Origin: Brasenia schreberi
Lineage: Eukaryota > Streptophyta > Magnoliopsida > Nymphaeales > Cabombaceae
Assembly (NCBI GenBank): GCA_036023115.1
Contig: JAYKKT010000046.1
Location: 5,106,001-5,170,000, forward strand
Length of the DNA: 64,000 bases
Direction of reading: 5' to 3'
In this document: positions 37,901 through 48,448 of the stretch, piece by piece
How the letters are laid out: the number at the start of each line of letters is the position of its first letter
Numbering within the stretch: the stretch's first letter is position 1
The notes under the pieces: generated by a model
What the model saw: only the letters and a program-made list of their open reading frames with translations
What the model was told of the DNA's origin: nothing
Database searches by the model: none
Program-made: the position numbers and the translations under genes

Positions 37901-39078
37901 CTCTTTAGAATGATATTTCTTGGAAAATAAATGATTTAGAAACTTTTTATATAGAAAGCAATGTGAAAAAATAATAAACAATAGGTCTTAAGGTTATTTT
38001 TTATTATACAAATTAGCCAGCATTTAATACTATTTTTAATATGAAATTGTGAATCTTAATTTTATTTTTCTTTTGGAAATATATATAGAAGTACTTTAAA
38101 AGGGTTTAGAAAGTTAAAGTCAAGAAAGGGAAAATAGAAGCTATATGCTTTGAAGCACGCAAAGATGTACAATTAAGAAGCCGATGAAGACATCTGAATA
38201 ATAAAATTATGCCATTTGATAAGCTTTTCAGTGTAGCTGATACTTGGAAAAAACAGTGATGTTTTTCCTTTCTTTGGCTGACCTGAAATAACGTATATTA
38301 TTGTGATATTTCCAACATATTGGCAATGAAGGTGACTGCTGTATGACATGGACAGATCTAGAAAACTCCAATATCAGTATTGAGCAAGCTAGAGACCTGG
38401 TTATATCGATTTCAAAGCTAACCCAATTCTCCAGTGAAATTTTAGCATATTATCTGATGGTTAAGTACACACCTCAGACATTCTTTAACTTCTTTTAATT
38501 GACAGTCTAGAATCTTCATATTTAGAGATTCTTTCTTGTACATGTGAGTGACGATACATCTTCAACCCCTCTCTAGCTTATTTGCTTTCAAATGTCATTC
38601 TTGAGATGGAGTTTGTATGAAATGCCAAAAAAGCTCTAGCAAACCATTTAAGAAAAGCCTGTTCCTGATGAGAGCCGTATCTGGCCATTATTACAGCCGT
38701 TTGATTAAATTGATTGAAAATTTCAGAATCTGTAAAATATATCATTTGATTTTTAATACAATATTCAAACTTCAACTCTCCATCACTCTCTCATACACAG
38801 ACAAAAAGAAAAGCACGTGTTTCTGTTCTATTGTTGAAATAGCTTCAAACTTGTATTCCGGATCGTGTCTCCCTTTGATTGATGAAGTTGGTTTCGATTC
38901 TTTGTCCAGACTATTGCTGTTTGCTGGAGTAGAGCTTTGCTGGAACATATACCCGTCAACATTCTATTCATCTCTCTCTCTGTTATCGATTCATCTGGCT
39001 ATTTTGTGGGGTCTGTGGATTGCATCATGTGAATCGCCTTACCTCAACAAGAAACAATCTGCAACAAAAGAGGACTGA
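10916..39078 (+). CDS. ALG3: ALG3: Dol-P-Man:Man5GlcNAc2-PP-dolichol alpha-1,3-mannosyltransferase
   Basis: This ER membrane enzyme (GT58) adds the sixth mannose of the N-glycan precursor from dolichol-P-mannose. Thirteen coding exons join in frame: 10916-11075, 11154-11188, 11451-11588, 13062-13130, 18509-18666, 18751-18817, 18894-18947, 32939-33027, 33245-33361, 35465-35577, 35667-35745, 37344-37400, 38910-39078. All introns are GT-AG. They total 1305 bp, or 434 residues, close to the family length of about 440. Recognisable blocks in order are [113 protein letters not shown] and [15 protein letters not shown]. Multiple hydrophobic helices fit a polytopic ER protein. The start at 10916 has a gccgccATGacc context. 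The gene is intact. Introns 4 (5.4 kb) and 7 (14.0 kb) are filled by transposable elements. Confidence 0.95.
14013..14053 (-). mobile_element. Minimal 41-bp RTE 3'-end insertion with target-site duplication
   Basis: A (CAA)n tract followed by ctaagccttttcccatactag is the inverted 3' end of the RTE family. It is flanked on both sides by the identical 12-mer attatcaccaga (14001-14012 and 14054-14065). This is the signature of an extremely 5'-truncated LINE insertion. Confidence 0.75.
14080..16915 (+). mobile_element. Decayed RTE-clade LINE (endonuclease plus reverse transcriptase) in ALG3 intron 4
   Basis: Translated pieces in order on the plus strand are an apurinic-type endonuclease start ([18 protein letters not shown], about 14240), KDLKDSV and [13 protein letters not shown] (14340-14490), then reverse-transcriptase blocks [15 protein letters not shown] (about 15890) and [17 protein letters not shown] with [16 protein letters not shown] (15950-16130). 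A degraded catalytic motif FAYDI (about 16170) follows. The C-terminal block [16 protein letters not shown]…[12 protein letters not shown] ends at 16886, followed by the (GTT)n tail at about 16902. The frame is broken by many stops and shifts, so it cannot encode an active protein. It has the same orientation as ALG3. Confidence 0.88.
18948..21293 (+). other. ALG3 intron 7, part left of the Copia insertion
   Basis: This is intronic and I see no coding sequence. A short piece near 20725-20755 (gtggggttgactacaaggatt) resembles the inverted RTE 3' end but is too short to be sure. Confidence 0.5.
21294..21573 (-). repeat. Copia 3' LTR (left in window)
   Basis: 280 bp, TGTTGAAA…TTCAACA, aligned almost end to end with 32353-32628. 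It is preceded on the left by the TSD tcacc. Confidence 0.95.
21574..21584 (-). other. Copia polypurine tract
   Basis: On the minus strand TTGAGGGGGCA lies directly before the 3' LTR, as expected for plus-strand DNA priming in Copia elements. Confidence 0.8.
21585..22759 (-). pseudogene. Copia reverse transcriptase and RNase H remnant (C-terminal part of pol)
   Basis: On the minus strand, reading from 22759: [16 protein letters not shown] and HLAAKGY (RT start), [20 protein letters not shown] (about 22610), then LLAVYVDEM (about 22370), where the usual YVDD box reads YVDE. The RNase H tail has [13 protein letters not shown] (about 21720) and LSKLGVPS (about 21605). Multiple stops and deletions make it non-functional. 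Confidence 0.85.
23219..26192 (-). mobile_element. Inner hAT DNA transposon nested in the outer hAT
   Basis: It starts CAGTGTTGTC and ends (inverted) CAGTCTTATC. GTATCG-rich subterminal repeats lie at both ends (23235-23295 and 26103-26185). The flanks aaaaaatc (23211-23218) and aaacaatc (26193-26200) are an 8-bp target duplication with one mismatch. The length is 2974 bp, and a nearly complete transposase frame lies inside on the minus strand. Confidence 0.87.
23291..25722 (-). pseudogene. hAT transposase of the inner element (BED finger, DUF659, dimerisation domain), inactivated
   Basis: Met at 25722 opens a BED zinc-finger region ([24 protein letters not shown] text split over frames, 25700-25560), which contains stops and a frame change. 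An open frame of 209 residues (25494-24865) holds the DUF659 start ([20 protein letters not shown]) and ends at a TGA after VYCPK. The same frame then continues for about 320 residues (24861-23900) with [14 protein letters not shown] and [15 protein letters not shown]. After a short intron the hAT dimerisation block ([28 protein letters not shown]) lies at 23810-23610, with one more stop. A last acidic exon ends at 23291. The few stops make this the youngest element of the nest, yet it is not functional as read. Confidence 0.88.
26199..28672 (-). pseudogene. hAT transposase of the outer element, heavily degraded
   Basis: On the minus strand, Met at 28672 begins a BED-finger relic (KCIFCNA…[15 protein letters not shown], 28630-28510). 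[14 protein letters not shown] lies near 27650 and a dimerisation block ([30 protein letters not shown]) at 26760-26640. An acidic tail ([15 protein letters not shown]) ends in a TGA at 26201-26199. There are many stops and frame changes. The same domain order as the inner transposase shows a related but separate hAT lineage. Confidence 0.78.
29182..32339 (-). pseudogene. Copia gag, zinc knuckle, integrase remnant (N-terminal part of polyprotein)
   Basis: On the minus strand, gag-like text lies at 32300-31300. A zinc knuckle near 31235 (KCSHCGKS…HTKETYWDL) has a stop inside and Tyr in place of the last Cys. The pre-integrase motif [15 protein letters not shown] is at about 30540. The integrase core has [21 protein letters not shown] at about 30360. 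[22 protein letters not shown] (29430-29350) and LANLPPGRK (about 29215) lead into the interrupted RT. Many stops are present. Confidence 0.85.
31551..31775. repeat. 113-bp tandem duplication inside Copia gag region
   Basis: The block starting cctagagaccat at about 31554 recurs at about 31667 with few differences (…gttaacataatactcaca… in both). It is internal to the retroelement. Confidence 0.8.
32340..32352 (-). other. Copia primer-binding site
   Basis: The minus strand reads TGTTACCATAGCC, directly adjacent to the 5' LTR, and matches TGGTATCAGAGCC (initiator-Met tRNA) at 10 of 13 positions. Confidence 0.6.
32353..32628 (-). repeat. Copia 5' LTR (right in window)
   Basis: 276 bp, paired with 21294-21573 and followed by the TSD tcacc (32629-32633). 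Confidence 0.95.
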
Positions 39079-39825
39079 TGGATATGCTTTGTGCCTCAAG
39101 CTGTTGGTACTCATTGCTCGTGGACCTGAAGCCACCTTGAAGCGTAATGGAGAAGTTTTTTGGGTTCCAATGAAAGAGATTGACTGCACATTATATTGAA
39201 CTCTCGACTCAAATCTCATGGCATGCAGATCCTACAAGCCAAACAAAGGCATGTTTATTTATTGAACACTTGTTGATGTTTTACTAAATTAGACCAGTAA
39301 TCAAGAATTTGGTTTTGCTAGTTGTCACTATTTTCGAGTTACCACACATGGGGATGCCTTCAACTGCCTTAGAGGCCAGACATTATGTTATTTTGAAGGC
39401 CACAATGAATACATTGTTCAAAATGTACCGTGATCTTTTAAAATGAAATTTAGGTGGCAGAAGAAGAGCAATCTTGTGCGTGTGCATGCGGACACGGAAA
39501 ATTCTGATGTTAGTTGTAGGGTCATGTTAGTGTTAAATATGTTGATCATTGATGCTTTAATTGTTAGTTTAGCCCTAAAATAGCAAAAAAGCTTTGAAAT
39601 AATTGGTGTATTGCCATGCCCTGTCTTTAGAAGCACAATGTGACAGACGACATCAGCCAGCAGCACAAGGATAAGATTAGTGTCCACTTAATTGCACATC
39701 CTTATCATGTTGGGCATGGTTGGCTTCTAAGTCACACAGACACTTATAAGAGGTGGAGTGTCGATCTCGATACGGGTGCGACACCGATACCGTGTCGGTG
39801 CGGCATGACAAAAAAAAATGCATTG
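39079..39825. other. Intergenic DNA 3' of ALG3
   Basis: This holds the ALG3 3' UTR and then non-coding sequence; I see no gene. The segment near 39765-39810 (cgatacgggtgcgacaccgatac…) is repeat-like, with CGATAC motifs resembling those of the hAT subterminal regions. Confidence 0.4.
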
Positions 39826-39829
39826 GTAA

Positions 39830-40035
39830 CTCACGGTTCTATCGTTTATGGTGTATTTATCCTGGAGAACTCGATCAAAGGAGTGATCCGCGAAGACGAT
39901 GAAACCGAAACCTCTTAATTGACTCGTGACCTTATCTCCCATAATGACTACCTGAGTTATGTCACCATAGTTTTCAAAATGCTCCTTTAGCTTGTCTTCC
40001 ATCATCTCCCATGAAACTCTTGATGCATTATTGCC
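39830..40035 (-). pseudogene. RRM-domain gene fragment (hnRNP/Musashi-like)
   Basis: The minus-strand translation gives VSWEMMEDKLKEHFENYGDI, VVIMGDKVTSQLRGFGFIVF and DRVLQDKYTINDRTV. This is the body of an RNA-recognition motif of plant hnRNP-1-like proteins, including the RNP1 octamer RGFGFIVF. The first beta strand with RNP2 and everything after the domain are missing, and there is no splice context, so this is a relic or captured exon. Confidence 0.72.
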
Positions 40036-40454
40036 GTTCAACCTTTTGAGCGAAATGTGGCAAAAGGTCGATGAATAGAAAAATATCTCAACGCGAACCT
40101 TCTTCCCTTCTTTTTGTGTGGATATTTTACATTTTATGTATATATATACATGTTCACATTATATATATATATAATGTTATAAAACTCATTAAGATTTAAA
40201 TATACATACATATAAATTTTATATTTCGGTTCTCATGGTTCGATTTCAACACTAGAACCGAGAACGAAACCGCTAAATTTTTCAGCTAAAACCCGATTCA
40301 GTTTTTGCGGTTCAATGAACACTCCTAGCTTGGCGGGCTATAAACGATAAAACTGCATGACCATGCTTTATGAAATATAGAACGTAATCATTCCATGTAG
40401 GACCCACTAATTAGTGTGGAAGAAATACTTTTAGTTGATTTAATTTTGACACAG

Positions 40455-40456
<2 letters not shown>

Positions 40457-40512
<56 letters not shown>
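40457..40512. repeat. (AT)n microsatellite
   Basis: About 56 bp of AT repeats lying about 190 bp 3' of the first RALF pseudogene, comparable with the (TA)n tract just 3' of the second. Confidence 0.95.
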
Positions 40513-40518
<6 letters not shown>

Positions 40519-40704
40519 CTCGAGAAAGAGGGAGAGAAAACCGTTCAGCATAGATGATCGTCTCTATCGGAGTGAGTGTGAACAGGAACAGTGCAGAACA
40601 ATTAGCGGATTGCGTACACACAATACCATAACAAGAGAGACATATGTGATTATATCAACTTTGAAACCAAAAGACTGAACGTTTTGATGTGGGGAAGGAC
40701 GAAA

Positions 40705-41000
40705 TTAGGAGCGGGAGCAGGGGGTGATGGCGGAGCAGCCGCGGTTGTAAGGGTTCTGTTCGACTCCCGGCCGGCAATTGTAGTATGAAGTTTCGAAGCG
40801 GGATCAAGGGGTCTTGCCCCTTGCCAGTGTTTCGTAGCTGACCTACCGGTTGGTCTGCAGGATCCGACGGTTGATCTCCGAGTCCATCTCCATCTCCTCC
40901 TCTCCGAGAGTCACCGGCATCACCATCCATCCCAACCTTCCGTGATGCATTCCCGTTGATGAAATGATTCCGTCGATTCTTAACGTACAATTGTTATGCA
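40705..41000 (-). pseudogene. RALF-like peptide pseudogene, copy 1
   Basis: The minus strand encodes a RALF precursor end: EMEMDSEINRRILQ (S1P-type RRIL site), then a mature region with VSYETLARGK, SYYNCRPG and NPYNRGCSAITPC. It stops at TAA (40707-40705). Two nonsense codons kill it. TAG (40845-40843) replaces the Tyr that starts the YISY receptor-binding motif. TGA (40806-40804) replaces the first of the four conserved cysteines. The signal-peptide end is missing here. Sequence like the 5' flank of copy 2 is found about 0.65 kb away at 41640-41770, which suggests an insertion split the gene. RALFs are secreted, alkalinising ligands of FERONIA-type receptors. Confidence 0.85.
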
Positions 41001-41639
41001 CGTGATTCTTGTTCATTATCGGCATAATTGATTGAAAAGAGACCACTAAGAAATCTATTTTACCATTAATTAGAAAGTGAATTAGATAATAAAACACAAA
41101 ATGTCTTAGGAAATGGATGCTATTCTTATTCATTCTACTGACATATTTGAAGAAAGACTCCAAAACTAACCGCCTACAAATAAATTAAAACACCAGTTTC
41201 AATACAACAATTAACTCAGGATTTAGGGTGATAAATGCCACATTCTATTTTTCAGTATGAGAACACAAAACCGGTTTATTAGACTGTTTCTGATGATGTT
41301 GAATGAATTTTTACTTTAATTCTCGTAAAAAACATGATTATGAATTAATTTTGTACTTCGACAGTTTTCAACATTTGAAGCTTGTATTTCCTTGTATTTC
41401 CTGAAGAATTAAGACGTTTTTGAAACTTTTTTAATGAGATTTCAACTACTTCTAATGGAGATGTTATAATTAACATATTTCTAACGAATTTGACGAATTG
41501 AAAATTTTGTCTTCTAATGAACCTAATGTGTGGCTGCTGTTGATGAATTTGAACTAATGTCCACACATGAATTTGAACTAATGTCCACATCACTCCATCT
41601 AAGCCTCCCTCCTCCTACTACTACTCGATCATCACTGCA
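41001..41639. other. Insertion-like DNA separating RALF copy 1 from its 5' flank
   Basis: AT-rich with no gene. It contains a 22-bp perfect tandem duplication at about 41545-41588 (gaatttgaactaatgtccac). I could not identify termini. Confidence 0.35.
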
Positions 41640-41770
41640 AAATAATCACCATGACCATCGCTGCTGTCAATGTAGCGTTGGCCGTTCTCTCTCTCGAGAT
41701 TTGGAGGAGCGGCGTCTGCGCTTATTATAGGCAGGGAGAGGAAGTTTCTTGACCTCTCTTTCTCTCAGTG
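41640..41770 (-). pseudogene. 5' flank/start region of RALF copy 1
   Basis: The inverted sequence ctccctgcctataata…tctcgagagagaga parallels ctcccagcctataatcatga…taagagagagagaga upstream of RALF copy 2. A MVMVIILQ-like hydrophobic remnant corresponds to the signal peptide. Confidence 0.45.
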
Positions 41771-42044
41771 GTAGTTAAATAATGAGATTTTTTTTTAAGT
41801 CCGCCTCCCTCTAATACGGCAAAAAAAATCATAAAGAGAAAAAAATGTATTCGATTTAAATTAATTTTTATTCGATAAAAAAGAAAAAAGAATTCAAGTT
41901 GCACACAAAGTGGGTTCTTTGTTTCCACTGTCACCGAGTTCGTTCCCCTGGCGTGCATGTATGGTAGACCTCAGGCCTCCTATCGTAAAGAGAAGAAAAA
42001 AAAACTAGAATTATATATCTAGAAATGTAACAACTTTTTCTTCA

Positions 42045-42345
42045 ACACCAACTAAGCCTTTTCTCATAATAGACCGAGTTGGCTACATGAATTCTTTGTT
42101 TTCACATATCCCTATCGTGTGCCATATTAACATTTAATTCACAATAAGTTGGATCATTCTTTATTGTTTCTTTCCACCACTTTTGTGGTCATCCTCTGAC
42201 TCTTTTAATACTTTCTAAATTTAGTTTTTTATACCTTTTTAGATGTTCTTCCTTTGATATTTTTTTTATATGTCCAAACCATTTTAAACGATATTCTCTC
42301 ATCAACTTTTTCTTTTAAAATTTAGACAAAAATATAAAAGAACTT
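42045..42345 (-). mobile_element. RTE-clade LINE 3' fragment (about 300 bp)
   Basis: Inverted, it reads from the RT C-terminal region (REN..KWFGHI-like, PQKWWKETIKNDP, HDRDM-KQRIHVA) to the terminal tatgagaaaaggcttagttgg. It is 5'-truncated, with stops and diverged from the LINE in ALG3 intron 4. Confidence 0.7.
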
Positions 42346-43553
<1,208 letters not shown>

Positions 43554-43799
43554 AAAAAGAGTAGTAACAGTGCCAAACAATGAACATACTGCAAACACAT
43601 CTCAATATCAAGAACTCAAAGTCACCGTATAGTGATCTTTTGTTTTTTATATATATAACTCATGTTTAATCATAAGTACAATAATTTCGTTGTTAACCCA
43701 TGTTCCATCATTATTTTTTTGAGATCGAATATAATAACACTATGATGAATATAATAACACTATCTTCCAATTATCTCTTTAAAAAAAGAGAGCAACATT

Positions 43800-43801
<2 letters not shown>

Positions 43802-43872
<71 letters not shown>
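43802..43872. repeat. (TA)n microsatellite
   Basis: About 70 bp of TA repeats, only 30 bp beyond the stop codon of RALF copy 2 (its 3' flank). Confidence 0.95.
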
Positions 43873-43879
<7 letters not shown>

Positions 43880-43902
43880 AGGGTTCTGATGCAGAAAACC
43901 GA

Positions 43903-44220
43903 TTAGCCGCCGCTGCGTTCGCACCGGCTAATTTTTTGGCATCCGCGATTCCAAAGGTTGGCCGGTGCCGCGGGTCTGCAATCGTAGTAAGGGCGGCCGC
44001 GAATGGTGCATGAGACATAATTCCTGTCAAGGGAACTGTAGCTGATATGCTGGCTGCTCTGCAGGATCTAACGGTTGATCTCCGAGTCCATCTCCATCTG
44101 CTTCTCTCCGATCATAGTGTCTATCTCCATCCACCCGTCTATGCTTCCGGCCGACGCCGCCACCATCACTACCGACGCTACCACCATCACCACTGCTACT
44201 ATCAAAGAAGCCCTCCTCAT
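43903..44220 (-). pseudogene. RALF-like peptide precursor gene, copy 2, with one in-frame TAG
   Basis: A single-exon frame of 106 codons on the minus strand. Met at 44220 begins a signal peptide (RRASLIVAVVMVV, small residues to about residue 24). A propeptide with EMDSEINR follows, then TAG at codon 51 (44070-44068), then ILQ. The mature peptide starts with the YISYSSL receptor motif and has four cysteines spaced C-x9-C-x12-C-x5-C (VSCTIRG, YYDCRP, NRGCQK, SRCER), exactly the RALF pattern, and ends at TAA 43905-43903. The TAG replaces the second Arg of the RRIL site cut by subtilase S1P. All else looks intact, so inactivation is recent, or the stop is polymorphic or an assembly error. It shares coding and upstream sequence with copy 1, so the two arose by duplication. 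Confidence 0.88.
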
Positions 44221-44340
44221 TCTCTGTCTCTGTCTCTCTGTCTCTCTCTCTCTTAGCCGGATTTGTGGGAGAGGCCATCATGATTATAGGCTGGGAGACG
44301 CCTTAGATCTCTCTCTCTCTCTCTCTCCGTGGTAGGCCAA

Positions 44341-46347
44341 GATGCTTCCAAGTTAGTGCATCACGCATAACTGCGGATTCAGCAGACAATATGGGGTGGT
44401 AAACATGGGTTGGTCGATTAAAGGAACGATGATCGATTGATTATTATTGTAAATTTTGAAGTGTGGGGACTCAACAGACAATGAAATATAAAGGTTCATA
44501 CCAACATTGAAGAAAGGCATGTATTATTTGTTCTTTACATTATTGCCCAACAGTTGGGTTCGTGAAGCTGAAATTTCATATGTTGGCATTAATGGACTTA
44601 GTCGGTCGACTTCGCCGGAGGAAGCCAGTTTCCTTGCCAAACTTCATGTTGGATCGAGTCAAGCTAACCGCTAGACGAGCAATCTGTGTTTGAACACACT
44701 GCTGAACTTGCTTGGCTCAGAGAGACATTTCCCTGATAAACAAAATGACATTTTCGTTTGGCTCCTTGGCAGTGACCCCAGCTGGATTTGAGGAAAATTT
44801 TTAATATGTCGTGTCAGGTCAAATCGAATATGTTATTTCGCCATGGGGCGGCATGGTTCAGATCTGGGTTATAGAAACATCTGTAAAATAATTACAAAAA
44901 TTGGATCTGAACTCTTAATCGAATCCTAATAGATTCAAATATATCCAAATTAAAATTTTGGACCATTCGAGACCGTTCGAAGTTTCATTTCAATGTGGTT
45001 TGAACCATTGAGACTCTTGTAGAATATTAATATTATATTTTTATCATGTTTAGGGCTTAAATAATGGTGATCTAAGGGGATAAGTATGGTGTGTTTCTCT
45101 TTTCACATACATGCTAAAAATAGTTTTATTTGTTTTTAGGTGATACATAAGATTATGAGATATTTGTTAATGCTTTGAAATGATTAATAACTAGAAACTG
45201 TCTTTTTATGTGCATTGATACATTACATGAGTGTGCTATTGAGTATGAATCCACTTTCTTGGCCGTTGTCAAAGGGTGAATAGTCATATATATATATTAG
45301 TGCAGTGGGTATGAGTGAACCATCAGTTAGCATGGATCCTAATTCGTAATCCTAATTATCGAGACCATTGTGTCAACGTGACAAGAAGGTTACGATTTTT
45401 TGGATGGACATGTCAAGTAATGCTAACCCATTAGCTACTTTGTTGGTTATACATGTTCACATGTAGCTTGTATTGTGTTGTATGGTAAGTCTAGGTTAGG
45501 GACATAGTGAGCCGTACGATAAACTAGCGAGAATAGAGAGTGTTTTAAAAAGAAATGATTTTAATACTGGATTTGGATACCTAAAATGAAAATGTATTAT
45601 GGATTGTTATAGAGTTCGTGAGAATGAGAGATGTCCCAAGTGATAGGATATGATTTGAAGATTGTTTATATAATTGTGTGAAAGTATGACTCTACTATTA
45701 GTATGCTTTTCAAATCTATTGTATTGTAGACTTGAGGGGTAGGACCTGATTGTTTTGCAGAGTTTGAGATCTTATTAGCCTATGTAATAACTATTAGAGA
45801 CCACACATTGGAACGGGAGGGATTAGGAGCCTCCTACAACATGGTCATTGTTAGATATGGTAGTAGTCCTCATATCAAAATTAAATTGTATTATTAAACA
45901 ATGCTTGATTTCACATACATGATTTGGTTGATAATCTTTATTTAAAAATCGTGATATGTGATTTAAAATATGCATGTCTTTAGTTTGCTTATAATTATAA
46001 AGAGATCACATTCATTTACGAACATTGTCATTTACTTGTAGTTTATTATATTAAATGATCCGATCAGTAGAGGCATTGATATGAACTTATAATGGATACT
46101 TGTAGTGCAATGACGTGTGATGATATTTAGTTAGTTGTTTGTAATTAGTTTTACTTTTTCGTTATATCGTTCAGTGTACCTAAACTCTCATTCTAAATAA
46201 ATAAATAAATACATATTTGGCTACATTGTTTAGGTTGCGTTATTAATGACTTATGAATGGTATATAAAATTTGGTCACATGACATAGAAGGGTCTTATGT
46301 TCACGTTGAATGAATTTTGTGGGTTGTTACACCAAACAAATCCAAAA

Positions 46348-46348
<1 letters not shown>
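44341..46348. other. Gene-free stretch
   Basis: I see no supported gene, tRNA or recognisable transposon protein. The composition is ordinary AT-rich intergenic DNA, possibly anonymous retroelement non-coding sequence. Confidence 0.4.

Positions 46349-46415
<67 letters not shown>
46349..46415. repeat. (TA)n microsatellite
   Basis: About 66 bp of TA repeats. Confidence 0.95.
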
Positions 46416-46418
<3 letters not shown>

Positions 46419-46649
46419 GGAGGGTGCATTACGGTTGTGATAAGGATATCGTGTTTATTGTTGGTGATTTATATTTTCTCGAATGTTGAGCATGTACTTA
46501 TATAGTTTTTTCCCTCTCTATTAGATTCTGTTCATTTTTTATGTTATCGATTGTTGTCCTTTGTTTTTTTTTTAAAATTCTTACAATCTTTTAAATTAAC
46601 AAAAAAATGGATGATGGTGAGTAGACCGAGGTTGACCGGATATGGTTTA

Positions 46650-48353
46650 TGTATATATATATAGAGAGAGAAAGAGAGAGAGAGAGAGGGAGAGAGAAGG
46701 TGGAAGATGCAAACTCATAGATGTAAACTTCACATACCCTCGATTTTATGAGATATAGATCCAATGACTGTTAATCGGGATATACAAACCTTTGTTCCAC
46801 AAATTTCTCTTTTTCCGCATCTTTCTTTCCCTCTACCATAGTAGACCTCTCTCTTTCTCTCTCACATAGCATACTCCTCTCTCTCTTCCTCTGGTTCTCC
46901 TCTCGTAAAGTAGCCCCTCTCTCTCTTGCCGGCCTCTATCACAAAACTAATATTTCTGATGCTTTGACTAAAAGATTGTGGATAATCAGACAATTTAAAA
47001 GATGAAATTATAACAGAGTTTCCTAAGGCATGAAGCATAGCCGAAAAAAATAAACAAGATATAAGCCTTCAGTCATCCCAACGGGTGATCTAGACTGCCT
47101 TTGAGGTACAGAAAGCGAGAAACATCACAAAACTTTTGGGTACTAAAAAATATACAAAAAATAATTCAAATCTATTTACCGGGGTTCATCGGTTTTGCCC
47201 TCTGACTTACAAAATTTTAAGATTAGAAGATTTAAATCTCAAGAGTTTAGCTCCTCAAATTGCAACTTTCACATAGTTTCAACTGTAATTTTTCAGCCTT
47301 TCCCAGGATACTCATCTCTTGAGTCTTAGATTCTAACCCATAATATCATATGATTTGAGGTTATCAATGCGATGGCTCATGACACCTGAGATAGTTCATG
47401 TACGTGTAATGCTCTACAATGAACTATAAAAATTGAACATTTTAAACTCGTCCAGTCAATGCAATAAACATTTTTTTTGCAACATGAAAGAATGCATTAA
47501 GCTGGACAGTTACCCACTATTAGTAGATTCCTGAAAGTTGTATCAAATCAATATGCAAGAATTCCTCCTTTATATATAAGAATGAAAGAGATAAAAAAAA
47601 CTATCAGATTTTGTTCTCTATCTCTTAATTTTACTTTTGAACATTCGGGCTCACAAAGCTACATTTATTTATCTAACAATATATAGATGTAAGAAGCTAA
47701 CAGTCATCTAACAATATATCTTTTTTGTATAAAAAGAGATAATTGGTGAAAATTTGTTCAAAATTTTCACTCTAATGTAATGCATCATGCAACATGATTT
47801 CCTATAACAGGATAGTTAATAGTGTTAAGACAATTCATTTTCAGTTGATCACATAGAGTTTTCAGATTTTGCTTAAACCAAGACAATTAATTGTCAACAT
47901 ATTAAACTTCCATATGAGCAAATCTTGTTCCTTTCGCAAGTTACAAAAACTTCTTTTTAAGGGATCTAAGCCTCGTAAAGGGTTTACATCTTTTCAGAGA
48001 GTGATAAGATGTTGAATACAAACCTTAGTTAAGCATGAGGCATTGCCTGTTTTACGTAACATTGAAGAAGCTTAAATCTGTGACATGGATAGCCCTTTAA
48101 GCATAGAATGGATGAGTTTTTAGATGTTCATGATGCGGAAGATGTCCATGGTGTATGCGAGAGAGGAAGCGAGGGGAGGAGAAGAGAGAAAACGAGAGAG
48201 AGGTTTGCTGCAAGAGGGAAACAAGGGAGAGAGAGGGTCCGCTGGGAGAGAGAAAGGGAGATGTAGGAAAGAAGAAAAATTTGTGAAACAAATGTTTATG
48301 TATCTCAATTAATAATCATTCGATCCATCATATGACCGAAATGGACGGTCCAT

Positions 48354-48444
<91 letters not shown>
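46650..48444. mobile_element. Fold-back (long inverted repeat) element capped by (TA)n(GA)n tracts
   Basis: The left arm runs from tatatatagagagagaaag (about 46652) to about 46945. The right arm runs from about 48110 to (CT)n(AT)n ending 48444. The right arm inverted aligns with the left. The best block is 46756-46817 against 48327-48269 (…tttgttccacaaattt… versus …tttgtttcacaaattt…). CT-rich text with interspersed shared words follows on both sides. About 1.15 kb of unrecognised DNA lies between. This is the architecture of a MULE-like or fold-back element. No transposase and no clean target duplication were seen. Confidence 0.5.
48357..48444. repeat. Compound (CT)n(AT)n microsatellite
   Basis: About 40 bp CT followed by about 48 bp AT; it forms the right edge of the fold-back element. 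Confidence 0.95.
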
Positions 48445-48448
<4 letters not shown>

